Shown here: positions 52,740 to 63,569 of the stretch, piece by piece | Layout: each line of letters begins with the position of its first letter | How positions within the stretch are numbered: position 1 is the first letter of the stretch | NCBI GenBank assembly: GCA_029204225.1 | Contig: CM055103.1 | Coordinates: forward strand, 22,998,663-23,062,662 | Length of the DNA stretch: 64,000 bases | Source of the DNA: Diphasiastrum complanatum | Lineage: Eukaryota > Streptophyta > Lycopodiopsida > Lycopodiales > Lycopodiaceae | Direction of reading: 5' to 3' | Notes under the pieces: model-generated | What the model saw: the letters and a program-made list of their open reading frames with translations, nothing else | Told to the model about the DNA's origin: nothing | Database searches by the model: none | Position numbers and translations under genes: made by a program

Positions 52740-53410
52740 TTAGAACTAGAGGTGTTCTATGTGTGTGGTGAATCATGTTTATCAAGAGTCTTTCCCTTGC
52801 GATCTTGGCGATTGTAATCATCATCGGATCATTCATCCTCCACGCTGATGGCATCATCCATTACTTCTTTTAGTTAGTCATATGAGTCAGCTGATTTAAG
52901 TTCTCTTTTGATAGATTTAGGTAATCCAACCAAAAAGAGCTTGATAGCCATGTTTTCGGTGATCTTCTCATCAACGCATTCGACCTTGAGACGCTTGAAG
53001 TGCTCAATGTAGTTGCATACGGATTTGTCCCTTCTCATATATATGTGAGAGAGTTGAATGAAAGGGCTTTGGGTCCATTTAGAAGGTTTGAATCGTTTTG
53101 TGAGGGCTGTTGTAACGGTTTCCTAGGAAACTATATTGGATTCTTCAAGATTAAGGTACCATCCCTCAACATCCCCAAATAAGATCATAGGAAATAGGCG
53201 TAGTTTTTCATTCTCAGAGGTATCACCATATAATTTGCAAGCATTCTCAAAATCCTGGAGGAATTTGACAAGGTTGGATCCTCCGTCGTATTTTGGCGCA
53301 TCAATCCTATGAATTTGTCGTTCAATTCGCGGAGTAGGTGCATCTTCATGTTCCTTGATCATGTTGCCAATGGTCAATTGTCTCACCAGGGTAATATCAC
53401 TTGTAAGGAT
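52740..53410 (-). pseudogene. Ty3/gypsy gag relic
   Basis: Frames contain APKYDGGSNLVKFLQDFENA, LRLFPMILFGDVEGWYLNL, a stop in place of Trp, ETVTTALTKRF, MRRDKSVCNYIEHFKRLKVE and LFLVGLPKSIKREL. This is the retrotrans_gag domain in full order. Below 52740 a possible CPIC zinc-binding remnant follows. Protease and pol are absent. Confidence 0.85.
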
Positions 53411-53687
53411 TGCAGTGATATGGTAGGAAATCGAGAGGGAGAGAGTGATATTGCAACGGACGCACACGGGAGGTGGTCAACAAACTAGATAGAGTAAAAC
53501 TTGCAACATCTCTGGACTTAGTCCACACAACAAAACCAAAACTCCCACAAATGTCTGGAGGCTCAGAAAATAATTGACTCGGTCAAAGGCAGAGTATGCG
53601 AATTCTGATCTAATGGATTCCAGATTTTGAAAATGCATAATGAATATCAAGTGAAGGAATCGAGCCACCATGGATCGTCGACAACTA

Positions 53688-55541
53688 ATCAAGAAGGAGT
53701 TCCAGAATTCATATTTATTGGGAATGCCAACATCAGAAGGTCGACGAGCCAATGGGCAAAAACAAAGCCCAGTGCCTCCCCAACATATTTTACGGCTAGT
53801 ACAAAAACAAAAACATGGCCGAGTCGACAACGAAACTCAGATCTAATTGTAAATATAATGCCAGACACTCTTAAAAGGTGCATTGTGTTGGATTATTCTC
53901 CTTCTTACTAATCGACTAATTGGTTTTAATCTTCATCCATTGTTTATCCAGTTCTGCGGACCCGTGTTTGTCTACAATCTACAAAATTACAAGTGTTTTT
54001 ACACAGTTTGTAGAAATACACGGAGTTTGACAACAGTGTCGTATTTTTTGCCTGTCAGGAATCTCGTGTAAAAATATAGTGTCGTCTTTTTCGCATTTTT
54101 TGCCTGACAGGAATTACGAGTAAAAATGCAGAGTTGCATTTTTCACATTTTTCTAAGTGCATCAAATGTTAAGAAAATGACTCTGGCAAAGTGTGGGGCA
54201 ACTCTAAATCAGATTTAAGGGCACTGTCACGTTTTTTGCAAAAACCCGACACTGTCATCTTTTTGCGACACCTTCGCCTGTGGCAGTTTAAGTTCATTTT
54301 TGTAGAGATGCAGACAGACTGTTTATGGCCAATTTCCACCGCTTACTTGCAATCAATTTCTAAACTGGATGAATGCCAACGGACACCAGCCAACTGGCAA
54401 TCGCATTTGACGACCTAATTGCTTAGTATATATAGTTGTTCATATTCATATAGTTTCAAGCTAAGAAGTTAAGAAGTTCTGAAGCGACACATCAACATTG
54501 TGAGTTGTGAAGGGGCTGAGTGTTATTACATGACGCTTCTTACGCTCTTATCAAGCAGATCATTCACAATCAGAAAGTATTGTATTGGCTCTCTATCAAG
54601 CTTTCTTGCTTGAACTCTCTTGAGCATTCTAGCTCAGTCTTTTAGAGATTTATTTTAGAGTTGCTATTGCACTACTGCTTATGAGTAGAGCTACTTATTA
54701 TCAAACTTATTCTTAGTTATTCAGAGACAACTTAGAGTGAGCGGTTTCTATCCGCTATTGTTTTGCGCTCATTAGCATCTGATTTTGTTTTTCTGAATCA
54801 ATACTATCTTCTTATTGTGTTCAGTATATGTCAGAATGCATGCATCTCTGTATCACTTTTGTAGCTGATAAATACTGTCTGAGAATTCAATACTTTAGTA
54901 TCTAGCGATTTTAAAGTTAGTTGCTAAAGATTGAACGTGATTTTCATCAGTACTGCTTTGTTCAATTTTTTATAGGCGTAATCATGCATTGGAAGTAGGA
55001 AGTTTCCACTATTACATTATCCATCCTATTTCCGACACATTGTACTTGTAAGCCGATGGCATGATAAATAGAATTAGATCTATGCTTCGATGGGTCAATA
55101 ATAAAAAGGACCCAAGTATTTTAAGATGCATTTTGGCTTATGATTTTTTAAGATAGTCAAGTTGTTATGGCATGTGGTTTGAACCCAAATCCTAACCCTA
55201 GCTTTGTCTATAAGTAGGGATGTGACACCATTTTGTAATCACTTTCCATTGTGCAGAATAGTGATTGAGAGAGAGAAGCTAAGCCTCCTCCACATTTTCT
55301 TACTTTGTGAGCCCTCATTTTTTGCACTTGTATGATTCATTGTGGATGTATGAATGCTTGAATATTGTTGTCTAATCATGCTATCACGTATTTGAGTGAT
55401 TATTAGCTCAAACTTTCATCCTTCCAATCCACAAAATCACAAAATATTAAAATAGGTGTTAGAAACCCATTTGGAGTGATCAATAAGATCCATTAGGTAG
55501 GTTTACTTTCATTGCTCCGCTCCCTTGAGAAGATAAAGCCT
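53688..55541 (+). repeat. 697-bp direct repeat, copy 1, interrupted by a solo LTR
   Basis: Starting at atcaagaaggagttcc and ending at agaagataaagcct, this copy equals copy 2 (56235-56931) once the 1,152-bp solo LTR and one 5-bp TSD are removed; both are then 697 bp. The unit contains a TATA-like box (tctataagtaggga) followed by a tract rich in gagagagaagctaagcc, so it may be an LTR, but no primer site follows copy 1. Confidence 0.8.
53886..55037 (+). mobile_element. Solo LTR of the copia family, TSD CATTG
   Basis: The LTR runs from tgttggattattct (53886) to ttccgaca (55037) and is flanked on both sides by cattg (53881-53885 and 55038-55042). It is the same family as the LTR at 25201-28612. 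An internal tandem duplication of a gtgtcgt-ttttttgcctg-caggaat unit lies near 54030-54110, and a tatatatag box near 54425. No coding region is attached, so it is a product of LTR-LTR recombination. Confidence 0.9.
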
Positions 55542-55644
55542 ATTACTCGCCTTCTGTGTGTATAACTCGCCATCTGCGCATGACTCACCACTCCCAGTTT
55601 AACTCACCTCAGACCCCCATCCACATCAGTACCTGACTGCATCC

Positions 55645-56133
55645 ATGGCACCGAAACGTCGTCTTTCGGGTGCTACTGCTCCACCATGCCAAAAAGCCCG
55701 CATCACCTAAAGCACCGCTACACCTTGTAGTCCCAGCCATTCTTCTAGCCTTGCTACGTCTTCACGAACCACTTCCTCGCCATCCGCATCACAATAGACT
55801 AGATCCACCTCGTCCTCCTCCCCAACCTCATCCACGTCCCCCAACCAAGAAGAGGAAGAAACATCTCCTCGATTTGCTTGTCAAACTGTTGCTCTTGTCA
55901 CACGTGCACATTCGTGGTACACCATCCTACATTTACTCATGGAGCAAGAGATTGCAGCTCTTCGCACCGACAGTTGTCTCAGACTCCTGACTGCCGCGAG
56001 CCTCCATAACATGGAAGTGCCCATCTTCCAGGACCTTGCTCTGGTTGAGCAAGACTTTTTCACTTTCGACAAAGATCATTTCACCGTCACCTATAAAGGG
56101 CAGACCATGTGGTCTCTCTCGACCCATAGCTAA
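55645..56133 (+). pseudogene. Gag-like ORF relic between the 697-bp repeats
   Basis: ATG 55645 starts MAPKRRLSGATAPP with early stops. A later frame (55939-56133) reads QEIAALRTDSCLRLLTAASL and ALVEQDFFTFDKDHFTVTYKG. It is weakly reminiscent of the plant retrotransposon gag-like domain. It fills the 693-bp space between the two repeats. Confidence 0.35.
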
Positions 56134-56234
56134 TTTCAATCGCAACAGACTCACATCAACACACACGCCAACACCAAGACATACGCAGGTGCCAAGGAAT
56201 TGTCACCAAAATCACAGTTGAGGCATGTTAGAAG

Positions 56235-56931
56235 ATCAAGAAGGAGTTCCAGAATCCAGATTTACCGGGAACGCCAACATCAAAAGGTCGACGACTAGCC
56301 AATGAGTGGAAACAAATCCCAATGCCAACATATTTTACGACAAGGGAACGAAAGCATGGCCGAGTCGGCAACAAAACCTAGATCTAACTGTAAATATAAT
56401 GTCAGCACACCCTTAGAAGGTGCATTGTATTCGTAAGCCGATGGCACGAGAAATAGAAATAGATCTATGCTTCAATGGGCCAAGTAGAAAGAACCCAAGT
56501 AGTTTAAAATGCATTTTGGCTTATAGCTTTTTAAGTTAGTCAAGTTGTTATGGCACATGTTTTTTGGGTGAACAAAAAACCCTAACCCTACTTTTGTCTA
56601 TAAGTAGGGACGTGACACCATTTTGTAATAACTTTCTATTGTGAAGAATAGAGATTGAGAGAGAGAAGCTAAGCCTCCTCCACCTTTTCTTACTTTGTGA
56701 AACCCTCCTTTTTTGCACTTGTATGATTGATTGTGGATGTATGAATGCTTGAATGTTGTTGTCTAATCATGCTATCACGTATTTGAATGATTATTATCTC
56801 AAGCTTTCATCCTTCTAATCCACAACATCACACAATAGTAAAATAGGCGTTAGAAACCCATTTGGAGTGATCAATAAGATCCATTAGGTAGGTTTACTTT
56901 CATTTATCCCCTCCCTTGAGAAGATAAGCCT
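56235..56931 (+). repeat. 697-bp direct repeat, copy 2
   Basis: Intact partner of copy 1, starting atcaagaaggagttcc and ending agaagataagcct. Most of the length is near-identical. Confidence 0.85.
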
Positions 56932-57259
56932 CAAGAGGAGAAAATCTAGAGCTCAAGAAGCCTAGATTTACCAAAAATCCAAGATCCAAGAAGAGGATCC
57001 AAGCAAAACCCAAAACCCAACAATATCCAAGAAGAGAGTCAAGCATCACACCCCTCATCTAAGCCATTCCACTTCTAGATCTTTTGCCAAGATTGACACC
57101 CTTGGTAGGCTTAGATCCCATTTAGATCCATAGATTAACCCCCTCCCCATTGGATCGAAGTCCGTACTACATGACAACTCACCTGGTTGGAGATCCAAAC
57201 TCCTACTTTGCCCTCTTGATCGCGGTGATTAGGGAGGCACGGAAAGGGTCCAACATCTA

Positions 57260-57751
57260 AACCTCAATATTGTAGTGAGAAATTAAAGGTTCTCGTGATA
57301 CACACATAAATGTTTCTCAGATTCTTGTGGTCTCAGCCTACAAAAATATATATTTCACTATGTGGGAGTTCCTAATGTTGTGTGAGAGTTTTGATATATA
57401 GTCCAGATAGGTGTGCGAGTTGTATTTATGGAAAAACTCTCAAAGTCAATTAGAATCAATTTTCCTGATCGGGTAAACTCGCATAGGGTACTACACACTT
57501 GGAAAAATACAATGGAGTCTAAAAATAGTATGCGCGAGTTTCACTTCTAGTCTCTAGTATGTGTGCGAGTTTGTTTTGACTATGAATGACTAAAAATGGT
57601 GTTGACTGCTCAAAATTCATCATTTTCTCTATGGAAGAAACTCACACAAGGGTCTAAGAACTCATGCAACTAATTTTTGAGTCATAAGGACAGTGTGCGA
57701 GTTTGTTCTTGAAGATTTGTTTTTGAAAAAACTATGATTGAGTCAAATTTT
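57260..57751. repeat. Cluster of gtgcgagtt / aactcgcac motifs, left part
   Basis: The motif gtgcgagtt or its reverse complement occurs in several slightly varied copies (near 57412, 57477, 57532, 57563, 57649 and 57696). The cluster stops at the copia insertion and resumes at 62575. It looks like the subterminal repeat region of an older DNA element. Confidence 0.5.
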
Positions 57752-58608
57752 TGTTGAAATTGTAACGTCTAACTTGGTTGATATAATATGTTAATCTTGA
57801 GATCTAGGTTCATATCGAGATATCACACGTGTGGATCCTATTCCCATGTGTGAAAGGATGTACAAATGTACTTGTATATAGTTAGATTCATTTTGGTTCA
57901 ATCTACACAAGTGTGAACTTGATTTGTGGCTAGAATCTAAGAAAAAGTCACTTTGACCAATTTTCATGTAATGAGCTTGCACTTCCATGTGAATGAGTAA
58001 ATGCTCCAACATGTCAAGTTGATGTTTACACGTGTGGATCAGGTTGTAGAAAATAAGATGCAGATATTCCACTAGATCCTATTTTTTAGAGAATATCCCC
58101 ATTTTTGTGGAGACTAGTTTTTGGTTTCTAGCTATTGTGATAAGTCAACTTTGGATAATGGGCATATTTGGTTCCTATTGGTGGATCTAGATGATAAGGC
58201 GCTCTTCACCCATGTGAAGGCCTGCTGGACAATACACATCTCATGGATGTACTTGATCTATAAAGAGATCAACCAAATCAATAGAAAGTTGATGAGACAT
58301 TGGCATTCTAGCAATTTGCTTGTAATTCACTAATTAGAATTGTGTTTTGATGCTTGGAATGGTTTTGTATGCAAGTGTACTTTGCTCTCAGGTTGCAGTC
58401 CATACAGTGACTATCCTCCACATTTGTGAGGCTGCCCTTGTTTGTTTTTTTATCATTAGATCCATTGCTCTTGCTAAAATCATAGTGCATTGTTTCTAGA
58501 TCAAGATCTAGCCTATAGAACTTGATAGATCTTTGGATTTAGCAATCAATAACTCTTGTAGATTGATTTGTAAAATCAATCATTGTCCTTTTTTTCATAA
58601 AATCAACA
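57752..58608 (+). repeat. 5' LTR of the copia-type element
   Basis: 857 bp, TG...CA. It is rich in cacacgtgtgg-type palindromic motifs and aligns throughout with 61684-62549. Confidence 0.92.
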
Positions 58609-58620
58609 TGGTATCAGAGC
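58609..58620 (+). promoter_or_regulatory. Primer-binding site 1 (iMet tRNA type)
   Basis: tggtatcagagc directly abuts the 5' LTR end aatcaaca. Confidence 0.9.
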
Positions 58621-58734
58621 CATGGTTTTGGGTGTGGTCTAGGCGGGCAGTAGCTAAAAAGGGCTATGCCTTGAGGGGGAGTGCTAGAAAGTGTCAAGGC
58701 TATAGCCCTTGCACAACACTCTAGGAACACAAAT

Positions 58735-58803
58735 TGATGGGTAGCTCAGTGGTAGAGCATCCCACCGGAATGGGGGAAGTCCTAGGTTCGACCACATGCA
58801 CCA
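58735..58803 (+). tRNA. tRNA-like sequence in the retrotransposon leader (decayed)
   Basis: The sequence contains an exact A-box (tagctcagtgg), a D-stem gctc/gagc pair, a possible anticodon arm (tccca...tggggga), a near B-box (ggttcgaccac) and a terminal cca. The T-stem and acceptor stem do not pair well, so it is unlikely to be a working tRNA gene; a tRNA-derived SINE head is the alternative. It lies between two primer-binding-site motifs. Confidence 0.45.
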
Positions 58804-58822
58804 AGTGTGAAACATTTTAACA

Positions 58823-58835
58823 TGGTATCAGAACC
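58823..58835 (+). promoter_or_regulatory. Second primer-binding-site-like motif
   Basis: tggtatcagaacc, preceded by aaca as at the LTR boundary, lies 214 bp downstream of the first site. It is one change from the first over 12 bases. Confidence 0.6.
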
Positions 58836-59414
58836 AAGTACGAGAGTGATGTAATGATCCATACAATTTGTGAAAATCATTGACATAGTGTTGTTTTTTA
58901 ACTATACTTGAGTGGCCGAGCTCTAGGAGAGTGATAACTTCAATATTTTTGGTCCAGATCAATTTGTGGGCTGCAGGTGTACTGTCCACATGTGTGAAAC
59001 TGTGCAAAAACCTTCAAATCAAGTCTCTATAGTGTTTTTGGTCCAAAAATTTGCATACTAGTCCAAAATTCATGTTTTTTGGTGCATTGTCTAGATCTAG
59101 GTTCAATCCATTGAATGCTAATTTTCAAATAGAGGTTTGAATCATTGAAGCATTTCATTTTGAAGCACTAGATCAGATCATTAAGGCTGATTTGTTCAGA
59201 TCTTTGTGTGAAGAGAAATCAAGCAAAAAGGTGCTAGAAACAATTTTTTGGTGTGAGTTTGCTAGGAATTTTTGTCTAGATCTATTCTACCATCATTCAA
59301 GCTTGGGCTACATTGATAGGTACAAGACTATAGGATTCTTTGTGAACCATAAGTCTACTTTAGATCATTCAAATTCAAAATTCTTTGTGCATTTCATAGA
59401 GCAAACCATTTACA

Positions 59415-60392
59415 ATGTCTTCCATGGGTATATTCTTGTTAGAATCTTGTGGGAGACTAACATCCACAAATTATTCCATATGGAAAGTGAGGATGGAATC
59501 ACTATTTGTGATCCATGATCTCTATGATATTGTTCTTGGAGTTGAGGAAGATCCTCAAGGATCTCAAGAACAATTGAAATACAAGAAGAGGGCTAGATTA
59601 GCCTTGCATTGCATAAAGATGACTGTAAGCAATGACCTCCTGAAAGAGGTAGCTTCTTCCAAAGAGGCTTGGGATTCACTAAAGAACATTTATGAATCCA
59701 ACAACAATTCAAGAGTGCTTATGCTAAGAAATTGCATTTTGCAAAGCATGAGAGGAAATGATGAGAGTGCACAAGAATATGTGCTTAGAATTAAGTCACT
59801 AAACAAGGAGTTTGCTTCTATTGGTGACAAAATTCTTGATAATGAACTTGTTCAAGTAATCCTAATACTCCAGTTTGGTCCAAAATTTTGCCATTCAAGA
59901 GAGCCTACCTTATATTGACAAGCTACATAGTGTGTTGTGGCCGAGGAGAGTAGAGTTCTACATGTAAAGACTAGGATGAGTTCCTTATCTTTGCAAGATG
60001 GAGATGAGAAGGTCAACTTCTCATTCAAAGGCAAGAATAAGACCAATGCATCCAGGAAGATCCAAGACAAGGAGGCCAAGGTGGAGGATCAAGCATCAAG
60101 TTCAAGGAAGAGAGACAAATCCAAAATCAAATGCTTCTTTTGTGGGAAGAAGGGGCATATGGCATCCAAATGCTACAAGAAGCAAAGGGCACAAGAAGAG
60201 AGCCAACACGGGAACCTTGCACATGAAGTGGAGGAAGACGAGAAAATCTCATCTTTGATGGCATCTACATCCACATCAACAAGCAAGAGAGATTCTAGTG
60301 AGGCATGGTGGATTGATAGTGGGGCAAGCTCCCACATGACATTTCTAAGAGATTCTTACTCAGCTCTACACTCTTGGACAACTAATGGATAA
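59415..60392 (+). pseudogene. Copia gag with zinc knuckle and protease start
   Basis: ATG 59415. The gag core reads NYSIWKVRMESLF, EAWDSLKNIYESNN, LRNCILQSMRGN and YVLRIKSLNKEF. Two stops (59916 and shortly after) interrupt it, after which the same frame continues as LHVKTRMSSLSLQDGDEK, a Lys-rich stretch, the CCHC knuckle CFFCGKKGHMASKC and AWWIDSGASSHMT, the copia protease active site. It ends at 60392, overlapping by 8 nt the start of the next frame, which continues the protease. Confidence 0.88.
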
Positions 60393-61536
60393 TGGATTAG
60401 ATGTTCAGGTCAAGCATGGAGTTTGTTCCATTTTGAAGAATGATGTATGCATAGCAAGAGGATTTAAGCAAGGAAGATCGTTTAAATTAGATGCTAATGT
60501 TGCCATTAAGAAGGAGATTATGGCAAAGGAGAAAATCATTCATTCAAATGTACATCTCTTTTCTCTTGTATCATATGGTAATGCTAGGATGTATCTCTTA
60601 TCAAAAGTTGATTGTGGGATATTGAGATCCATTTGCATTGTTTACATTCCTTTGCAAATAAGGAATGAGGAGAATCTAATCTCAATCAAGAGGATGATCG
60701 TAGGATCTCCATATCTACCAACAATCCAAGGCGACGATAAAGATTGGATAAAGCTTGAGGAGGAGTCTTCCCAACAAATGTTTCCATGGAGATTCTCAAA
60801 AGACAAGGACGAGTAAATGTGGCTCACATTTCATGAGAAAGAGAAGAAAATTTCAAGTGGTAAACACTTCTACACATCCATGCTTGCTTCTCATATGATC
60901 TTTGATAAGACATTTTGCTTTGATGAGATCTTTGAATCTCAAGGTTGTAATGGAGTAATACTAGATGAGCATGAAGCCTATTTTGATGACATATCTAGTA
61001 TTCTCAATAGTTTGAAATTGATTTTAAATCAATTAGAAATCAATTTGTTATCTTATCAAATGTATGCTCTTGAATCTAATAAGAGCAAGAATGATTTGTT
61101 CATTCACATTGTCAATAGTAGTGTTTTCTCATTTGTTGAGAAAATGTGTAAACTTCTTATGAGATCAAGTGAATCATCCTGAAAGGACACTTGTATCCAT
61201 AAGAAAGTAAATAGCCTCAATGAATTCAAGATTGCTTTTGATTACAAGATTAAGACAATCATGCAAAAAGCTTTTGCTTTGTGGACTAGTCAAACTAGTA
61301 TGCAAAGTCTTGGTAATCAACACATGTATCTATCTCAAGATCTTGTTTTTCATAGCCATTATGAGGCATGGAGGCCTCGGATTTCCTTCATGAAAAATCA
61401 GCTATATTTTAGGAGGAGAAGCTTGCAAGTCAAACATCTTCTTCAAGCTTGGAAGGAATCAAAGGCAAGAAAGCTAGGATGGTGGAATGTGCTTCAAGGA
61501 GGTTGGCAATGGAATTCCATCAAAGAAGTCCTATGA
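60385..61536 (+). pseudogene. Protease end plus unidentified ORF in the pol position, two in-frame stops
   Basis: A single frame of 384 codons broken only by TAA (60814) and TGA (61180). The first 40 residues (VQVKHGVCSILKNDVCIARG) resemble the end of copia protease. The following about 340 residues do not resemble integrase, RT or RNase H. They include YLPTIQGDDKDWIKLEEESS, MWLTFHEKEKK, HMIFDKTFCFDEIFES, SSILNSLKLILNQLEINLL and the basic C-terminus LYFRRRSLQVKHLLQAWKES. I do not recognise the family. It is clearly a former protein-coding region, given the frame length in AT-rich DNA. Confidence 0.6.
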
Positions 61537-61670
61537 TGGATGTGGTAATATGGCTACTACACATAGCATTGGCTGGTTTACATCAAAATCCATGCCAAAG
61601 GATCCACTTGATAAGCTAACATTAGCCTCTTAAGTTTTTTTATAGATGTACATTGGAGTTACCAAGTTAG

Positions 61671-61683
61671 AATTGAGGAGGAG
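61671..61683 (+). promoter_or_regulatory. Polypurine tract
   Basis: A purine-rich run, attgaggaggag followed by tgttgaaa, directly before the 3' LTR; it primes plus-strand synthesis in LTR retrotransposons. Confidence 0.75.
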
Positions 61684-62549
61684 TGTTGAAATTGTCACTT
61701 TTAACTTGGTTGATATAATATTTTAATCTTGAGATCTAGGTTCATATTGAGATCTCACACGTGTGGAGATTGTTTCCATGTGTGAAATGATGTACAAAAT
61801 GTACTTGTAAATAGTTAGATTCATTTTGGTTCAATCTACACAAGTGTGAACCTAATTTGTGGCTAGAATCTAAGAAAAAGTCACTTTGACTCATTTTTAT
61901 GTAATTAGCTTGCACTTCCATGTGAATGAGTAAATGCTCCCACACATGTCAAGTTGATGTTTACACGTGTGGATCAGGTTGTAGAGGATAAGATGTAGAT
62001 ATTCCACTAGATCCTATTTTGTAGGAAATATCCCTATTTTTGTGGAGACTAGCTTTTGGTTTCTAGCCAGTGTGATAAGTCAACTTTGCATAATGGGCAT
62101 TTTTGGCTCCTATTGGTGGATCTAGATGATAAGGCACCCTTCACATGTGTGAAGGCATGCTGGACAGTACACGGCTCATGAATGTACTTTATTTATAAAG
62201 AGATCAACCAAATAAATAGAAAGGTGATGAGACATTGGCATTCTACCAATTTGCTTGTAATTCACTCATTAGAATTGTGTTTTGATGATTGGAATGGTTT
62301 TGTACTTTGCTCTCAGGTTGTAGTCTGTACAGTGACTGTCCTCCACACGTGTGAGGCCGCCCTTGTTTGTTTTTTTATCATTATATCCATTGCTCTTGCT
62401 AAAATCATAGTGCATTGTTTCTAGATCAAGATCTAGCCTCTAGAACTTGACAGACCTTTGGATTTAGCAATCAATAACTCTTGTAGATTGATTTGTACAA
62501 TCAATCATTGTCCCTTTTTTTTTTTTTTTTTTTTTCCAGAAAATCAACA
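61684..62549 (+). repeat. 3' LTR of the copia-type element
   Basis: 866 bp, TG...CA. Its final T run (about 62516-62535) is much longer than the seven-T run in the 5' LTR, a change after insertion. Confidence 0.92.
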
Positions 62550-62574
62550 TTTTTGACAAAGGTTGGCTTCAAAT

Positions 62575-63569
62575 AACTCGCACAGAGGTCTAATAGATTT
62601 GGCACTATTGGATCCGCACTCGTAATGATGGGTGAGTTTATCTGAGCTGGTTTAGTATGGGATCTTTGCTAAATAACAGGCCAAAATAGCTGATTGGTCC
62701 ACTTTTTGGCTGTATAAACTCGCACAATGAATATTCAAAAAGTTGATGCTCTGCTCCAAGTGGGCAAATTCTGTTAGTGATGTTTGATCCAAAAAAAAAA
62801 AAAACATAAGAAAGCTGCTTAGAAACACTTAAAAAACTGAACCAAGTGCCTTGGTTCTTCCCCCTATCCAAAAATGGCGTAGTACAGTAGCTTGTATGGA
62901 AGAGGGTGCAGTGAAAAGAATAGACAAAAAAAATGATTAATGCAAAAGAACTAAAGGAAATGGTAAAAGGAAATGAGCAATAAACGGAATGATAAGAGCG
63001 GCAACGTTGATGCCAATGTTGGCTTTTAGGGTTCTTTCCTAGCTCTATAATGGCAGTCTCCCATCTAATAGAGTTAAGATTGATCCGAAAGGTCATTGTG
63101 CAAGGTGAGTAAGGGTAGGTTCCACTTAGATCATAGTTCTATGGTTGGTAATTAACCTTCTTCTAAGGCGGTCTCCCTACTAGAAGAGTGTATATTTTAA
63201 TCTTAGGGCCACTGTGGTTGTTCCCAATTAATGGTCTCCTAGGCTACCTTTGCTAAACTTCTAAATGATCCTAATTAACTCCACAAAGGAAAATATAGAA
63301 GTAAGGTGCGATAAACATTTATTCCATAAAAACATTCACCATAAAATAAGAATGAACAAATGGAGAAAGCCGAGTGGGGCTCGAGCACCTACGACAAGGT
63401 ATTCATTTCGCCATTGGGAACACAAGATAGCATAAAAGAGCGATCTATTATAGCCTCATCTTATACAAGTGTTATGGAAGGCCCACCTCCACTCCTATAT
63501 ATGCCAAGAGTGGTTGGCCTATGTTCTAATGTGTTTATGGGACAATCATGGATCCAGATTAAGGGGGGG
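62575..63569. other. Right part of the gcgagtt-motif region and unassigned DNA
   Basis: aactcgcac motifs at about 62576 and 62707 continue the cluster seen left of the copia element. The rest has no supported gene; it may be the internal remnant of the element that owns the LTR at 63570. Confidence 0.4.

Larger units (their letters stand above)
57752..62549 (+). mobile_element. Complete copia-type LTR retrotransposon lacking integrase/RT/RNase H
   Basis: The LTRs are 57752-58608 and 61684-62549, both starting tgttgaaattgt and ending aatcaaca. The primer site tggtatcagagc directly follows the 5' LTR, and the polypurine tract attgaggaggag directly precedes the 3' LTR. T-rich sequence flanks both sides, so a TSD of about 4-5 T-rich bases is likely but ambiguous. 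The interior has copia gag, a CCHC knuckle, a DSGAS protease and then an unrecognised frame to 61536. No integrase, RT or RNase H is seen in any frame. It is most like the TR-GAG class of non-autonomous elements. Confidence 0.9.

Noticed and set aside
58735-58803. A functional nuclear tRNA gene
   Set aside because: The T-stem and acceptor stem do not pair and it lies inside a retrotransposon leader, so it is kept only as a tRNA-like sequence.
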